Positions 38,321 through 49,999 of a DNA stretch of 64,000 bases are shown in pieces. Positions within the stretch are counted from its first letter, which is position 1. The number at the start of each line of letters is the position of its first letter. The stretch is from Litoditis marina (lineage: Eukaryota; Nematoda; Chromadorea; Rhabditida; Rhabditidae): positions 4,654,501-4,718,500 of the forward strand of contig OZ038437.1 of the NCBI GenBank assembly GCA_964036275.1, read 5' to 3'. Position numbers and translations under genes: made by a program. A model generated the notes under the pieces. It was given only the letters and a program-made list of their open reading frames with translations, had not been told where the DNA came from and did not search any database.

Positions 38321-38511
38321 TAGAGTGGTTAAGGAATTGAATTGAATTGGAATTGGAATTGAAAAGAATTGAAAATCAATTCCAAAGAATTGAATTGAAT
38401 TGGTTTTGCGCCATCGGAAAAGAATTGGAATTGAAATTCTGAGATTTTTTGAGAATTGGTTGGAATTGGAATTGAATTGAATTGGTTTTTCGGAATTGGT
38501 TACCCACTCTA
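38321..38511. mobile_element. hAT-like element with a GAATTG-repeat interior
   Basis: Terminal repeats TAGAGTGGTTA and, reversed, TAGAGTGGGTA, with a perfect 8-bp duplication TTGTTAAT at 38313-38320 and 38512-38519. The interior is built of AATTG/GAATT units in both orientations. Confidence 0.75.
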
Positions 38512-38519
38512 TTGTTAAT

Positions 38520-41500
38520 GTATCGCGTGACGTTGAACTCGAATTAGCTCACATATAGTTCGAACTGAAATAGTTTCTCAATTTGTACAGTAGTTATGGA
38601 TTTTCTTTCGCTATTTTTTTCATAGTGGACGTTCAAAATCAATGGTATCACCAAGGGGGTAGAAAGCTAAAAAAATCACTCTGGTTCAGACTTTTCTGCA
38701 TTTTCCAATTGCGACCACAATATATCACCTCAGGACATGCAGTACTTTTGATTCTTTCTAAGGTGTCTGTAGAAAGAGAAAAGGACTTGCACAGAACAAT
38801 TATAAATGATATGAATGTAAGTATCGTAAAAAGTAAAAGCCACCATGAAGTCTTCTATGAAGGAAAGGGACCAATACCTCAGAAGAAGCTGCTACTACAA
38901 AGATCTGTGATATGTATGATGATCAACGCCTCGAAACGAAGCGAAGTGAATGAATAAATATGTAAATTAAAAAAAATCGTAAAAAAATGTAAACAAAGTA
39001 AACCGTTTTTTTTTGGATCCATTACTATACACTCGGTTAGTTCATTTTAACGCTCATTTTCACATAGAATGCACAAATGTTTAGTCAGGATGTGCGGAAA
39101 CTCTTACGAATTGTGCATGATTAAACTTTACGATCGTTACGGGCTTCTACTTCTACATAATGGTTGCAAGAGGTACAGTACTTGAAAATGTTATTTTTTC
39201 AGGAGTTTCAAATTATTATTTTAGAATGAGTTTCTCCTACAAAGAAAAAAGAAGTAATAAGAAAGATGATGAGGATGACGCTATCCTGAATTTTGTATTC
39301 CGCCATGTTCGCGGCCCGATTTGTAAACGACGGGCGTTGCGGTGGCATTTATACTCAAGGCGGCGTAGCAAACCGTCCAACCTCATGAGAAGCTCATATG
39401 AGTTTCTCATGAGCTACCTCATGAGCTACTCGTGAACTCTAAATGTTGTAGCATACCAATCAATAGAATCTCATGAGAAGCTCGTGCTAATAGCTCATGA
39501 GGTGATCTCATGAACTTTTGTGGGGTTTGCTACGCCGCAAGGGTTCGTCGGAATATGAGAAAAGTTATCAATTCAGCATGCCTAAATTTGTGACAATCTC
39601 GTCTGATTCAGTGCAACTTACAATGCGGGTCCTGCTCAGACTCTGATGCAAAGTTTTGTGAAATTATTGTTGCGGCACCCAGTTCTGTACACATTATAAA
39701 ACAAACAGACATCATTGCATTCCGTTCTGCTGTGTTTGTAGTCTGATCTCGTCGTATTTTGAGGTAATTCGTCCCCTGTGCTGCGTCGTTCACTGACCAA
39801 AGTGCGAAATACAGCGACAAATTCTGCAAATGTTCTTCAGATTGATAGCCGTTAATAAAGGAGACCGGAGAGCAACATGGTTTCTCGGAAAGCTGCTGTA
39901 TCCTACTTTTGATTGGACGCGTTGCGTGTCCCTCGGCATTGTCATGTGAATGTCACGTGGACTGATCAAACTAATATACGAGTTATTTGTGCTCTCTGAT
40001 CTCAATACAGTTGAAAGCAGCCCGAAACAAAACCTCTGCTCAAGTTGTGTTCCGGTCTCCTTATGGGACAATATCCGGTAAGCCCTCATTAGGGTCTCTT
40101 CAACTGCATCGGGCCGAAATAGTTTCAATCCGTTCTGCTGTGTTTGTAGTTTGATCTCGTTGCACGCCGAGGGTAATCAATCAGCTATGCCTGTACATAC
40201 CAATTAAAGTACAAAGTACATCAACACCTTCTACAAAAGTTTTTCAGATTTATGGCCATAAATGTGGTACAATATCCGTTGAATACCAAAACCAGTGACC
40301 TAATCATCGTTGTAGTTTGATATCGATGCATCCCATAATTCACGACTTTCCACCCGAAAGCAATGGGACCAAACTACAAACACAGCGGGATGCGGCGAGT
40401 ACACCGTATAGGCTCGTATTGGAAATACAAAACCTGAAATTACAACCAACAACCATTTCGCACGGGACTTTCGAATACTTTTGCATGTATTTTTCATTCA
40501 CACTTTTAAATCATTTACGATTCAAATAAATTATTCTATTCTGTTCTATTCTATTCCAAAATTAGGCTCTCTTCGGCTGTGGGGGCCGATGTCAGTTTGT
40601 TCCAATCTGCTGTGTTTGTAGTTTGATATCGTTTCGATTTGGGAGAAATTCGAAATCTTAGCTGTGCATATCGACCAAAGTACGAGACGAACCTCTAGCC
40701 TATCTAAGGTTAGTTCAGCGGAAACTGACCAAACCAAGATACAACTAAAACTTGTCTAAGCAAACTACACGAGACAACTACAACTTTTATACGTTTTCTC
40801 CAGATTGATAGCCGTAAATCTGGTATAATATCCGGTGAACCCTCATTAGGGTCTCTTCAGCTATTGGGCCGAATGTTACCCGATAGGCTGCTAATTGAGA
40901 AACTATTCTCTTCGAGACCCTCTTCTAAGGAAGATTCGCTTACACTGAAAGCAGTTTTATATATCATTTTCACAAGTACTTAATTGATGAAACCCATTGT
41001 ATTTCAATTAATGTTTTTCTTATTCTTAGTGTTTCTATAAACTTACAAACGCACTCACTAATCATAGCGAAAGCAACAAGCAGCTTCAAACTTACTCTAA
41101 TTCAAATTCAAAATTAATGTATGTGTATCTATACTGTTTATTTTTGAAAACGTGACTAGATATTTATTTCAGGTTCGAGAACATAGTTCATAGTCGTATA
41201 GTTTGAATTTAAGTGCGATAGCATAATTATCTGTCAAGAAAAGTTTCTTGAAAACGCTTTTTTTCTAACAGCTTGAACGTTATTGGTTTATACGTTTAAT
41301 TCTAGAGTACCATTATACATCATTCAATTGTAATAGGTACTTGAGATAGTGTGTTCAGATAATTGTAGCATGAGAATATATATCAAGAAAGATCATTTGT
41401 TTTTTTGAATGGTCATCAGTTTCTTTGGATCTGAAGCCGAACTCAGATAGCTCCTAACCGATTGCCCAGTCACTTTGGTAGCGGCTTCGAGGGTGTGCAG

Positions 41501-41600
41501 GTCAGAGAGACGCAGACTTTCGGCACTCTCATTTACCTCCATTCTCGATAGTTTTCTTAGACAGCTACGTGTATAATAGTGCTTGACAAATTCATAAATC
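38520..41600. other. intergenic, repeat fragments only
   Basis: Several TTTGTAGTTTGATC palindromes, one CATGAG palindrome and retroelement tails. The 124-codon ORF at 38583 has no family resemblance or splice context. Confidence 0.45.
39359..39539. mobile_element. GGCGGCGTAG/CATGAG palindromic element
   Basis: GGCGGCGTAGCAAACCG to TTTGCTACGCCGC; well preserved. Confidence 0.65.
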
Positions 41601-41658
41601 ATTCGCCTCTCATTACAATGGAACTAGGTTCGTGAGGCACGGACGGTAACCACTGTAG

Positions 41659-41856
41659 AGGATTTGTGAAACCGTTGTGGACACCGTATCATCGATTTCG
41701 TGAGGGGCGGGGTTTGGCGAGGGGCCAATCAGTCTGCGTATCATTGATCTACACACTCTTTTGCCTGTTGGAAAGTAATCAACAACCGCTCGCCCGCATC
41801 GCTCAATCAATCGAGCCCTTTGCTCTCTTTATGGGGAAAATGGCGACTATCTATAC
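41659..41856 (+). repeat. 195-bp dispersed repeat
   Basis: Second copy of the CCGTTGTGGACACCGTA family, in the gene-free block. Confidence 0.6.
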
Positions 41857-42597
41857 CCACGGTGCTTATACCAAAACTGTAGACGAACCGGATATACGTG
41901 TTCTTAAAGGGCTGGGGGGGGGGGGTAGAGAGAAAAGTTAATATGAAAGAGCTGCTAAAGAAAAACCGAGATATACAAATTTTAATCCAACATGACGAAC
42001 CTAATCTGCATAAGGTTCAAATGTTTCAGTCTGGTTTGGCGCGCGCACCGTCAAGTTTAGGTACTCCGGATACCTAAACTAGCTCTCCATTCTGCCATCC
42101 TTTAAACAGCACGAAATCAATTATACGGTATACCCACGCCTTTCTTAGAGCGAAACCTATATATTGTCGTGTCTTTTGCCGAGTATTTTCGAAAATAATG
42201 ATTCTTTCTATGTGGACAAAGTTTGAGATCAGCAGTTGTGTAATCATACAGTTGGCCTGATTGTTGTCAAATTTTTATTTATTTCGTATACTGTTAGTCA
42301 ATTGCACAGTCACGTGAAACGAAAAAGTTCACGTTGTCTCAGAATTTTACGTGGATATTTAATTCACTTCTAGTACATGTTTCACATGAACCAATTTCCA
42401 ATTTCCACTTCCTTCGATTTATGCGACTGTTCCGTTCACTCGCGGACAGAGTGCATATTTTTCGGTGTTCAATTCACGTTTGACGCAGATTAGTTACACG
42501 TTTTCTATCTCTTTTCTACGTTTCACGTGAATATTGACGTTCCACGTTCACTTTTAGTATAAACTATAGTGCGTGCCAAATTTATAAAATGTATCCG

Positions 42598-42672
42598 CCT
42601 CACATGAGACTCGAACCGGGCTCAAAAGCTAAGGAGGCGCGGACGCTAACCACTATACCAACTGTGGTGATG
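42598..42672 (-). mobile_element. tRNA-like repeat
   Basis: Minus strand reads TATAGTGGTTAGCGTCCGCG and GGTTCGAGTCTC, A and B boxes, but the flanks do not form an acceptor stem. A related fragment with GTTCGAGTCTCACATGA is at 28335-28395 on the plus strand. Confidence 0.5.
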
Positions 42673-43391
42673 CCAACGTTGCTGACGATTCGTATATATC
42701 TGGTCTTACACAGCACAAAGTGAGATACACAGTATACCACCGCCTTTCTTTGAGCGACAACTATAGGCGAGAACGCACATCTGTAATTCCCCGCCTTCTT
42801 CTCGAAATAAACTACATCTCCACTCGAAGGGGGCGTGGCCTTTCGCCCGCATTGGAAGAGTTTCTCATTTCTGGTTCCAGCTCTGGAACACAGCGAAACT
42901 TCTGGATACAGTAACCTGATGATCGCCCTATTCTCTACACTGCTATTCGGTTTATTTCTACGATCAGACGGATTGAAGTGAGTTTTGAATTAGCATGAAA
43001 TTTTTAACCTGAGCAAACAAATCTATCAAGCTAGACAGGGAAGGAAAGGTATGGAGAGAGATACTAGAGAGAGAGAGACTAGACAAAAAACGAGAAAGAA
43101 AAGAAAGACGAATTTCAAGAGAAAGAGAGGAGGAAAGACAAAGAGAGCGATAGTGATAGAGAAGGAACGATGGAGAGACTTACACATAGAGAGAGATAAC
43201 TGGTTAGAGAGAGAAAGAGAGAGAGAGGAAGAACAGAAGGAGAGAAAGAGATAATGCCCCACAGCCTGCTCTGTGTCCATCCTTTTGCATGATAGCTACT
43301 CGGCCGTCTGTATTCCATTACCTCAGGCTATTCAGGCGTGTTATAGTCGCCGAGCCATGTTCCAGAACACTTTTGATAGGGTTCGTTTCGT

Positions 43392-44120
43392 GTAGTTTAA
43401 AATAATAATAATAATAATCTTTCACGGCAACTATTTCAGCCGTGTAATACTTTATTCAACTAACAACCATGACAACTATCACTGATGAATCCGTAGAGGA
43501 GTGGGGTCCGTAGAAGAGAAACTAGGCATGGGTGAGCTTAAAGGGACCGTACCTCTATAATGTGCAATGTAGGTAATTTTTGGAAAATCGAAAAAAAAAT
43601 CATCTATTCTGTTTTGAGATGAACTTTTGTCACCCTACGTACAGAAAATTCAAAAAACCACATTATTTCGAGCAAAATAGAAGCCAACAGGATTTGGGTC
43701 ACTGTAATGCAGCAATCCTTAATCTCTCACTGCTTTGTAGTTTTCATGATATTTACAAATCTTCTTTCACAGCTTTCATATTTGTAATTTTGGCTATGTT
43801 TTGAATATGGTTTTGTATTTTTATGAACATTTTGGAAACTTTGTACGTAGGTGAACTCGGCGGTGTATGTACGTGCGCGTGGTCGCGCGGCATTTTTGAG
43901 AACACGGAGCAAGACAGAAAGTTGACACCTATATAAATGATTTTGGTTTTTTAATGTTAACAATATCGACTAATCAGCCCAAACCTCCAAATTGAAGAGG
44001 AACGGTCCCTTTAATTACCAGCTCATGCGGTCCGCCATGAAGATACCGCGCCTGGTGGGATCGAACCATGGTGTTTTGAGTGTTAGCGCACACACAACCA
44101 GTCGGCCACTCGGCCCGAAG
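43392..44120 (-). mobile_element. SINE split by a TTAA element
   Basis: On the minus strand the tRNA-like head (44120-44015; GAGTGGCCGACTGGTT, GGTTCGATCCC) and the body with (ATT)n tail (43537-43392) match the other SINE copies, but 469 bp of foreign sequence separates them. Confidence 0.7.
43538..44014. mobile_element. TTAA-flanked inverted-repeat element inside the SINE
   Basis: The element spans 43542-44010 with terminal repeats AGGGACCGTACCTCT and, reversed, AGGGACCGTTCCTCT, flanked by TTAA on both sides (43538-43541, 44011-44014). The SINE copy at 14187 shows the empty site. TTAA targets are typical of piggyBac-type transposases; the element codes for no protein. Confidence 0.75.
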
Positions 44121-44773
44121 TTTGGTCTCAGTTGTAGTTCAAACTCGATATACAACAGAATAGACTGAGATATACAGGACATTTATGTTTATAGTCATTT
44201 TTCTCCTTTTGCATCTGTGTTTGGTACTCTGCAATTATTTTCATGCTTGCATGTAAACAAATTAGTTAGCTGTAGAGTTCGCTATTCAAAAACAGACTTA
44301 TACGATGATAGCTGCCCAATCCCACTGAGTTTGAAGTCTGACCCCGTCGCTTTTCAGTCGCAACTTGTGAGTTGCAGCTTGTTTTGAGATCAAACCTGAA
44401 TGTCGCTACTGCCAACTCCTAAGTTTATAATAATTCATTATCCATGTAGAATGACATCAACAACACTTAAATCAAAATTACGTACGTGATGAATGGATTT
44501 TAACAAAAGAAATACATGAAAAACCTATTCTTAAAATGGAACGATTGATTATGAGCACCTAGGCTAGGTCGTATTATTTTAGTGGGAAATGTGGGGCTAA
44601 ACATGGTAACGGAAACCGTAGTTGCATATTCGCGATGTCCAGTGGTAGATTGATCTTGATATACGTCATAATGAACGAACTCGAACAGAAAAATGACGAG
44701 ATCAAACTACAATCAACCACTCACCCCCCAGTCTTCTTTCTACCGAGCGAGTCATAATGGTGGTGGTTGCTGT

Positions 44774-44971
44774 AGGATTTTTCAAACCGTTGTGGACACC
44801 GTACCATCGATTTTGTATGGGACGGGGTTTGGCGAGCGGTCGGTTCGTCTGCGTATCATTGATCTACACACTCTCTCAACGGCTGGCAAATAATCAACGA
44901 CCGCTCGCCCCGTATCGCTCAATCAATCGAACCCTCTGCTGTCTTTATTGGGAAAATGACGACTATATATC
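44774..44971 (+). repeat. 195-bp dispersed repeat
   Basis: Third copy, followed by a TTTGTAGTTTGATC-type palindrome. Confidence 0.6.
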
Positions 44972-45075
44972 ACAGTGTCTGTAGTTTGGTCCCGTTGCTA
45001 TTCGGTCCGGGCTCGTAAGCTCTGCTGTAGATCAAACTACAGATCGAACATTCTCACTCCCTATATATTTTTCTT

Positions 45076-45078
<3 letters not shown>

Positions 45079-45111
<33 letters not shown>
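45079..45111. repeat. (TA)n microsatellite
   Basis: Alternating TA followed by a T run. Confidence 0.9.
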
Positions 45112-45118
<7 letters not shown>

Positions 45119-45924
45119 TCCTTCCTTCGACCCCCGACCAAACTTCGTAAGCTATCGCCGGAAGCGCGAAATTCATAAACAATTTCACATCCTGGCGAAC
45201 GCGCTAGCAAATAATAAACTATATTTCTTGGAGGGAACGCGCGACTAAACGGAAATGGTGAATTCTAAATCTATCCGGTTTTTTTTCCAGATATATTCTG
45301 GTTCAAGGTCATCTCAGTAGGTAACCCTTTTGTATAGTAGAAGTAAACTGAATAGTCACGGGAAAAATCTAATGAGGAATCGTGCACGTTGACATTGCAC
45401 GTTTCTGAGTTTGGCTGTGTTCAACATATTTCACGTGACTGTCCAATTCACTTACAGTAAACCCAAACTGTGAACCGGTTGTCTTTCAATTATCCGAAAA
45501 ATATGCTTTTCACCCACAATTTTAACGGTAATTTTGGTTTAGGTTACTCCCTCCCTCTCTCTGTCCTTGTTAATCGACTAATTTACATTCATGCTTTCTG
45601 ATATGTTTGTGTCTATCAAGCGTGTTTTCGCTATATTCAAATTATGCTACAAATTCTGACCCATCTCGAGAACTTGAGAATATTTTGCTCTCCCTTTGAA
45701 GATATCTACCAAAGTCAGGAGCAAGTTTCGAAGTACGATTTAATGACGATGGCTGAGTTGTAGTTTGAACTCTATACACGCCATAATTCACAAAAAAAAA
45801 CAATGGAACCAACCTACAAACACAGCGAAATAGAGCAACATACACCGTATAGACTTCCTTTTGAAAAGTTTTGGGGCCCGTTCGTTTTGACATAAACCAT
45901 TGAGTCTTATGAGGCGGCACTGGT

Positions 45925-46110
45925 TGTGTTATAGTCGTCGCCAACGGAAAGGCGGAAGGGTACTGTATATCTCACTTTCCGCTGTGTACGCGCGCATGTC
46001 TTCGATTCCAAAGCTTGCCTGATATCGTCTCTAATAGCGCAGTGGTTAGCGCCTTGCTACGAAACTTTTGCTCGCAGGTTCGATTTCGGCGTGAGACAGA
46101 AATTCATAAA
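45925..46110 (+). mobile_element. tRNA-like repeat (AGCGCAGTGGTTAGCGC)
   Basis: A box AGCGCAGTGGTTAGCGC and B box GGTTCGATTTC follow a conserved leader with CCGCTGTGTACGC. Related reverse copies lie at about 33796-33930 and 51415-51580. The arms do not pair as a tRNA acceptor stem. Confidence 0.55.
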
Positions 46111-46304
46111 TTTGGCACTCACTATAAATACGCCCATGACGTCATCAAAAACTACGACGTGAGAAATTTTCTCCAGTGTTTTTACTGGAATACTACATCT
46201 GCGTGATTATTCACTTTCGCGATTTGGGTATTTGTCATTTGTGAGCCGCGAGTGAGTGAATTTGACGGCTGACGAATTAGTGTCATAAAAGGATAAACAA
46301 ACAT

Positions 46305-46307
<3 letters not shown>

Positions 46308-46341
<34 letters not shown>

Positions 46342-46345
46342 GAGA
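46308..46345. repeat. (GA)n microsatellite
   Basis: Pure GA core extended by an AG-rich, less regular stretch to about 46510. Similar AG/CT tracts: 26270-26330, 43040-43250, 48090-48190, 50280-50400, 50970-51060. Confidence 0.85.
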
Positions 46346-46533
46346 GAGAGATAGAGAGAGACAGACAGGAAAGAGAGAAATACCAAGGGCAGAGAGATTG
46401 GGAGAGGAAGAGAGGAAAAGAGAAGGGAGAGAAAAACAGAGAGGCAGAGGGAGCAGAATAGGCGGGGAAAATGGAAATCGCCGGAGAAAAAGAAAAGAGA
46501 GAGAAGAGCCAAACGCTCAACGTTTGGTTTTTT

Positions 46534-46660
46534 AGAGAAGGACGATTATGTGGTCCAATCGCAACGTTTCAGTCCTTTAAACTGCAATACATTTTTTAAT
46601 TGCAGTTCAAATGATCGTTGAGGACACGGAATCGGTCCACATAATCGTCCTTCTTTTAGG
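46534..46660. mobile_element. GAAGGACGATTATGTGG inverted-repeat element
   Basis: About 125 bp, ends GAAGGACGATTATGTGG and CCACATAATCGTCCTTC perfectly complementary. Confidence 0.65.
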
Positions 46661-47105
46661 ACTGAACATAATTTGCTGAACGCTTATCACTCTCTGATAC
46701 CTTGTGAAGGGAGTGACTGAATCTTCGTTCTGAAGTTAATAACCGAGTTGTTTACCAAGATTCGCCGAAAACCCAAGTTGTAAATCAAGGATCAGACTTC
46801 TTACCGAGAACTTGGTGCACAATCGTGCACCAATCACAACTTGATATCAACTGGTGACCAATTTGGTGGGCGAACCTTTTCTGATTGATTTATTTACATG
46901 CAAGCATGTGAGATACATATAGAAAACAGGAAAAAAAGTGAAGATCAACTGAATTTGAGCAAGATGAAACCTTGGTAAACAAGCCGGTTGTTAACTTCAG
47001 AGTGTAGGCCATAATATACGAATTCTGGAAGAAAAGCAAAGGCACCAAACTACAAACAGAGCGATATTTGAGAACATACACCTTATAGACTTGCTCTGGC
47101 GGCGT

Positions 47106-47303
47106 ATAGTCGTCATTTTCCCCATAAAGACAGCAGAGGGTTCGATTGATTGAGCGATGCGGGGCGAGCAATAGTTGATTATTTGCCAACAGTTGAGAGA
47201 GTGTGTAGATCAATGATACGCAGACAAACTGGCCGCTCGCCAAACCCCGCCCCATACAAAGTCGATGGTACGATGTCCACAACGGTTTGACAAATCCTAT
47301 AGC
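47106..47303 (-). repeat. 195-bp dispersed repeat
   Basis: Fourth copy, reverse orientation; adjoins a CATGAG palindrome remnant. Confidence 0.6.
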
Positions 47304-47462
47304 CATCCTTCTAACCTTATGAGAAATTCATATGAGTTTCAAATGAGATACTTCATGAGCTACTCGTGAGCTCTCAATGTTGCAGCATAGCAATCAATTT
47401 AACCTCATGAAAAATCTCGTGAGATATAGCTCAGGAGGTGTCTCATGAGATAATATAGCTCA
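47303..47462. mobile_element. GGCGGCGTAG/CATGAG palindromic element, ends lost
   Basis: The CATGAG core and the central CAATGTTGCAGCATAGCAA are present, but the GC-rich termini are missing. It abuts the 195-bp repeat ending at 47303. Confidence 0.5.
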
Positions 47463-47712
47463 TCTATCAAATACTTAGAACAACTTCCCATCATCATTAT
47501 AGTTTATAATACTACTTTCACAATTTAAGTTCAGTGAGCTCTACTGATTAGGCACTTCTTATAATTTTCCATGATTTATGTTATGGTCTATACTGAAAAT
47601 AACTCCCCGCCCTCATTATAGTTTAATGTGACCCATTGGAGTCGTTATTATAATTGATTCGCGGTGAAGTACGTACGTTTTTGAGGAATAATCTTGAAAT
47701 TCGCGGTTCTTG

Positions 47713-47831
47713 TTGAAGAAGGACGATTATGTGGACCAATCCCGTGTCAACGGTCCTTTAAATGGCAATTGAAAAATGTATCGCAGTTTGAAGGACTGAA
47801 GCGCTGGGAAACCACATAATCGTCTCTCTTT
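47713..47831. mobile_element. GAAGGACGATTATGTGG inverted-repeat element
   Basis: GAAGAAGGACGATTATGTGG to ACCACATAATCGTC, with rearranged interior relative to the copy at 46534. Confidence 0.6.
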
Positions 47832-48146
47832 GAGTAAATGGATGGAATAAGTCTGAGATTCAAGTTCAAGTTCAGTCTCGCGACAATAATTACTCAAAAA
47901 AATAGAATACAATAAAGCTTGTTTAAAGTTTTCTCCCTTTTATATTTTTTCTACTCTATTTCTCATACTTCCTCGAAAGTAGGAATAGTTACGGAAATTG
48001 CGAAAATTTTCAATAGATTAAAATAGCATCTTCCATTTTCTGCTCTTCCACTCCGTGTTCTCTTTAGGTTTCCATTCCTCTCTATCTTCTCTTCCTTTTT
48101 CTCTCTCTCTCTTTTTGCTCTCCCCATCTCTCTCTCTGTCTCTCTG

Positions 48147-48194
<48 letters not shown>

Positions 48195-48508
48195 TTCCTT
48201 TTAACACTGAGGATTTACTTCAGATTACTCCTTCTCTCTTCCGTTCTATCCTCTCTCCTTCCCCTAATTCTGTCTCTATCTATATCTCTATCTCTTCCCC
48301 TCTCTCTCTTTCCCTCCCTCCCTCCCTCCCTTCCTCCCAATAACTCTCCCAACCCTCTTATTTTCTCTCTGTTCCTCAGAAATCTTCTGATTGCAGTTGA
48401 TGTGAAAAACTTTTCTCATCCCCTCTCAAATAGGGCCATATATCGTGTTTCGGCGGGGCATTACGCAGCCTATTCCATTTGAATCCGTCAATGAAAATGA
48501 AGTTAGGA

Positions 48509-49660
48509 AAGGAGGGGGAAAGGAGTTGGGAGGTAAATCCCCAGTGGTAGAAGGGAAAGAGAGAGAAAGAGAGAGGAGAGATAGACAGAGAGAAGGGGAA
48601 AGGGGTTGGGAGGTAAATCCCTAGTGGTAGGAGGGAAAGAGAGAGGGGGAGAAGAGAGAAAGAGAGAGGAGAGATAGACAGAGAGAAGGGGAAAGGAGTT
48701 GGGAGGTAAATCCCTAGTGGTAGGAGGGAAAGAGAGAAAAGGAGAAGAGAGAAAGAGAGAGGAGAGATAGACAGAGAGAAGGGGAAAGGAGTTGGGAGGT
48801 GAATCCCTAGTGGTAGGAGGGAAAGAGAGAGGGGGAGAAGAGAGAAAGAGAGAGGAGAGATAGACAGAGAGAAGGGGAAAGGGGTTGGAAGGTAAATCCC
48901 TAGTGGTAGGAGGGAAAGAGAGAGAGGGAGAAGAGAGAAAGAGAGAGGAGAGATAGACAGAGAGAAGGGGAAAGGAGTTGGGAGGTAAATCCCTAGTGGT
49001 AGGAGGGAAAGAGAGAGAAGGAGAAGAGAGAAAGAGAGAGGAGAGATAGACAGAGAGAAGGGGAAAGGAGTTGGGAGGTGAATCCCTAGTGGTAGGAGGG
49101 AAAGAGAGAGGGGGAGAAGAGAGAAAGAGAGAGGAGAGATAGACAGAGAGAAGGGGAAAGGGGTTGGAAGGTAAATCCCTAGTGGTAGGAGGGAAAGAGA
49201 GAGGGGGAGAAGAGAGAAAGAGAGAGGAGAGATAGACAGAGAGAAGGGGAAAGGAGTTGGGAGGTAAATCCCTAGTGGTAGGAGGGAAAGAGAGAGGGGG
49301 AGAAGAGAGAAAGAGAGAGGAGAGATAGACAGAGAGAAGGGGAAAGGGGTTGGGAGGTAAATCCCTAGTGGTAGGAGGGAAAGAGAGAGGGGGAGAAGAG
49401 AGAAAGAGAGAGGAGAGATAGACAGAGAGAAGGGGAAAGAAGTTGGGAGGTAAATCCCTAGTGGTAGGAGGGAAAGAGAGAGAAGGAGAATAGAGAAAGA
49501 GAGAGGAGAGATAGACAGAGAGAAGGGGAAAGGAGTTGGGAGGTGAATCCCTAGTGGTAGGAGGGAAAGAGAGAGGGGGAGAAGAGAGAAAGAGAGAGGA
49601 GAGATAGACAGAGAGAAGGGGAAAGGAGTTGGGAGGTAAATCCCCAGTGGTAGTAATTAT
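48509..49660. repeat. 93-bp minisatellite with higher-order structure
   Basis: GTTGGGAGGTAAATCC recurs at 48605, 48698, 48791 and every 93 bp to 49628, after a shorter 80-bp first unit at 48525. Base changes follow a three-unit order (279 bp). Most of each unit is AG-rich. Confidence 0.9.
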
Positions 49661-49699
49661 CCACCAATCCGCTGGGAAAAGTAAAGACTGAAATTATAT

Positions 49700-49999
49700 A
49701 TCAGGTCTGAGGGAAGTTAGGAGGAGGTAGTAACCACGAATATATATTGGCTCTGATAAACTTAGGTGGAGGTAGAAACTATAAATATATATCAACTCTG
49801 AGAAACTTAGGTTGTGGTAGTAACTACAAATATATATCAACTCTGAGAAACCTAGGTGGTGGTAGTAACTACAAATATATATCAACTCTGAGAAACTTAG
49901 GTGGTGGTAGTAACTACAAATATCTGTCAACTCTGAGAAACTTAGGCGGTGGTAGTAACTACAAACATATATCAGCACTAAGAAAGTTAGGGGAAGGTA
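49700..49999. repeat. 45-bp tandem repeat, about six units
   Basis: Units of AAACTTAGGTGGTGGTAGTA plus 25 bp are multiples of three and lack stops on both strands, so ORFs appear in both directions. I see no gene context, so I treat it as a repeat. Confidence 0.8.

Noticed and set aside
38583..38957. 124-codon ORF
   Set aside because: No family resemblance, AT-rich codon use unlike the true exons and no splice partners.
46890..47306. 138-codon ORF, with similar ones at 57648 and 44757
   Set aside because: These cover copies of the 195-bp dispersed repeat in the same frame. The shared peptide is not part of any intact longer reading frame.
48509..49660. Regular repeats resembling a CRISPR array
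   Set aside because: The whole 93-bp unit is conserved with no unique spacers, and the window is eukaryotic.
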